Below, in pieces: positions 12,848 through 14,331 of a stretch of DNA of 14,331 nucleotides. A program made the translations under genes and the position numbers. Numbering within the stretch: position 1 is the first letter of the stretch; each line of letters begins with the position of its first letter. Below the pieces are notes generated by a model, which was not told where the DNA came from, made no database searches, and saw nothing but the letters and a program-made list of their open reading frames with translations. This DNA comes from Sanchytrium tribonematis (lineage: Eukaryota > Sanchytriomycota > Sanchytriomycetes > Sanchytriales > Sanchytriaceae), in contig JADGIG010000171.1 in NCBI GenBank assembly GCA_018985235.1, forward strand, positions 1 to 14,331, read 5' to 3'.

Positions 12848-14331
12848 TAAAGTCTTTAGGTTGTAAATTTTTCATTTTGAAGTACTCTAAAATTTGAAAA
12901 GGAATCTTTTCGAGGATATTCTCCGGATCTTTCTGCAAGCTAACCTCGTAAAAATCGCAAACGTCACGTCTGGATTTCCTGGAACCGTCTCTGGAAATCA
13001 ATAAACCATTTTCACCACTAAAGCTATGCATTTTGGTAAAATTTTCAGAACCCACTCCTAAAATAATTACACTAATTGGAAAATTAGAGCAAGAAATTAA
13101 CTCCTCCATTGTCTCGTGATAGTCAGTTACTTGACCGTCAGTAATAATAAGGTGGACGTAGTATTCTTTCCTTGATTGTCTTGCAATCTTTGAAGCCAAT
13201 TTAAGATGAGGGGCAAAGTTTGTGGGGCCGCTGAGTTTAATGGAACGTAATTTCTTTCGATAGGCTTTCAATAGCGTCTCCACACTTACTATGTTTTTTT
13301 CTTCGCTTAAATTAAAAGTGTGATTGATTTTATATTTCGTGCCGCTTCTAACTTCTGCACCAAACCCATAAGCCGTGATGTCGTTAGCTCCATAACTTGA
13401 AATTAAGTCGCCAACTAATTTGATGGCCTTTTCATATTCTGTAAGCTTAGATATTTCACGACCCTGAGGACCTATAAAATGTAAACTGGATGAGTTATGA
13501 GGAGTCTTATTGGACGATGTGAAATCTATACCAAGGGAGAATTTCAAATTGAGACCGCATTGTAAAAATTCAGTCAAATTATTTCTCTTCTCTTCTGAAA
13601 AATATTCAAAGGATATTTTTAATTCAGAATCAGGCGAGCTTATTAAAGTCATCTCTTTGATAGCACCACTGAGCAAATCGACTATTGGAATGTTTGAATA
13701 TCCGAGAGAGGAGCCATTTCTCACGAGTTCAAATTTTACAACTGACTCTTCCACGAGTCCTTGTAGGTACCCCTCTGAAATCGCGTTCGATTTACAGTCT
13801 AAAGATACGAGATCTTTATCATCGACCGAGCACCGAAGCACAGCCTGATGATGTTCTTCTACTTCGCATACTTTGATTCCAAATCGAATATTACCAAGTT
13901 CTGCCGGCTCTTTTTTTATATGAAATTCAATAGCTTCATTATTCCATGGGACTATTTCTGAAGCAGTAATAAGTCGAGAGAGATGGCATTGTGTCGAGAA
14001 TGTTTCCTTTGTGTCTAAATCTATTAGTTCCAACTTTATAAGCTGAAGTCTCTTAAACAAATAAGACATTCGGCAGATATTCACAGTGCCTTCAGACACA
14101 AAAGTGCCATCGTAAATGCTTTCATATTGTCCCTTGTTTAGCTCGCTCACTCTTAAATAAATATTTTTCAAATCAGTGGGAAAGGTTCCATAAAGTAGAA
14201 GTGTTTCATAATAGCTTTCAGCAGTAAACTGCTCAGCTTGCGCATTTTCCTCGAAATTTTTCTCCACTACGCTCGATTCACCAAAAGATTGTTTGTAGGA
14301 AATTGCATGAAACTGACTTTCGTCAGGCTTA
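12843..14331 (-). CDS. CPN: Copine, N-terminus beyond the right edge
   Basis: An uninterrupted frame of 495 codons enters at the right edge (first full codon 14330) and ends at 12843. Copines are cytosolic Ca2+-dependent phospholipid-binding proteins with two C2 domains and a von Willebrand A-like domain; they act in membrane signalling. Residues of about 20-250 hold two divergent C2-like regions (for example LQLIKLELIDLDTKET). The A domain is well conserved: FLQCGLNLKFSLGIDFTSSN (MIDAS Asp269), SSLHFIGPQGREI, GANDITAYGFGAEV, GPTNFAP (Thr370), LIITDGQVTD (Asp398) and PISVIILGVG. The C2 loops have few of the usual Ca2+-binding Asp residues, so Ca2+ dependence may be weak. The GTG at 14267 is not the start, because coding sequence clearly continues upstream. 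Copines are widespread in animals, plants and protists but not usual in fungi. Confidence 0.93.
   Translation of the reverse strand, partial: KPDESQFHAISYKQSFGESSVVEKNFEENAQAEQFTAESYYETLLLYGTFPTDLKNIYLRVSELNKGQYESIYDGTFVSEGTVNICRMSYLFKRLQLIKLELIDLDTKETFSTQCHLSRLITASEIVPWNNEAIEFHIKKEPAELGNIRFGIKVCEVEEHHQAVLRCSVDDKDLVSLDCKSNAISEGYLQGLVEESVVKFELVRNGSSLGYSNIPIVDLLSGAIKEMTLISSPDSELKISFEYFSEEKRNNLTEFLQCGLNLKFSLGIDFTSSNKTPHNSSSLHFIGPQGREISKLTEYEKAIKLVGDLISSYGANDITAYGFGAEVRSGTKYKINHTFNLSEEKNIVSVETLLKAYRKKLRSIKLSGPTNFAPHLKLASKIARQSRKEYYVHLIITDGQVTDYHETMEELISCSNFPISVIILGVGSENFTKMHSFSGENGLLISRDGSRKSRRDVCDFYEVSLQKDPENILEKIPFQILEYFKMKNLQPKDFK

Noticed and set aside
14265-14267. GTG at 14267 as start of the copine gene
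   Set aside because: Coding sequence continues upstream to the window edge without a stop, and eukaryotic nuclear genes rarely start at GTG.
1-14331. Reassigned stop codons, as in ciliates with short introns
   Set aside because: TAA and TAG end RPS29, thioredoxin and others at family-typical lengths, TGA ends two genes, and no in-frame stop interrupts a conserved exon.
1-14331. Mobile element, CRISPR array, operon or viral insertion
   Set aside because: No transposase, integrase, spaced direct repeats, terminal repeats or viral genes were found.

Overview
This window is nuclear DNA from a eukaryote with an extremely compact genome. The evidence is a 40S ribosomal protein (uS14/RPS29), a mitochondrial-type Lon, a mitochondrial carrier, a copine, class I aldolase, secretory proteins with signal peptides and GPI-like tails, GT-AG introns and AATAAA signals. 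Twelve protein genes fill about 14.3 kb and the gaps between them run from 14 to about 350 bases. TGA, TAA and TAG all act as stops, so the code looks standard. The most striking property is intron size: five of the genes are each interrupted once by an intron of only 19 or 20 nt. Each splice is supported by restoring a conserved protein or a plausible C-terminus. The lineage cannot be fixed from sequence alone. The fungus-like secretome (GPI-type CAP proteins, DOMON, M14 carboxypeptidase) and the branch point close to the 3' splice site would fit an early-diverging fungal or Rozellomycota-like organism. Copine and class I aldolase are unusual for true fungi, and ultrashort introns also occur in unrelated protists.

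Layout, left to right: Lon protease N-terminal two thirds (-, runs off the left edge); GPI-type DOMON protein (-); secreted M14A procarboxypeptidase (-); a 346-nt divergent gap; an unknown Cys-rich single-pass membrane protein (+); an unknown tail-anchored protein (-), convergent with it; RPS29 (-); a 229-nt divergent gap; thioredoxin (+); an OAC1/SLC25A34/35-type mitochondrial carrier (+); two tandem GPI-type CAP/SCP proteins (-); class I fructose-bisphosphate aldolase (-); an unknown N-terminally anchored RS-rich protein (+); and a copine (-) that runs off the right edge.

Functionally the window mixes housekeeping genes (Lon, RPS29, thioredoxin, carrier, aldolase) with a surface or secreted set (DOMON, carboxypeptidase, two CAP proteins, and perhaps the Cys-rich membrane protein). 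Nothing suggests a mobile element, CRISPR array, operon or virus. The most interesting layer is gene architecture: ultrashort introns with a nearly fixed branch-point geometry, AATAAA signals built into stop codons, palindromic or face-to-face polyadenylation signals between convergent genes, and a repeated TATTTAA plus TAGGCCAA promoter arrangement a few bases before start codons.
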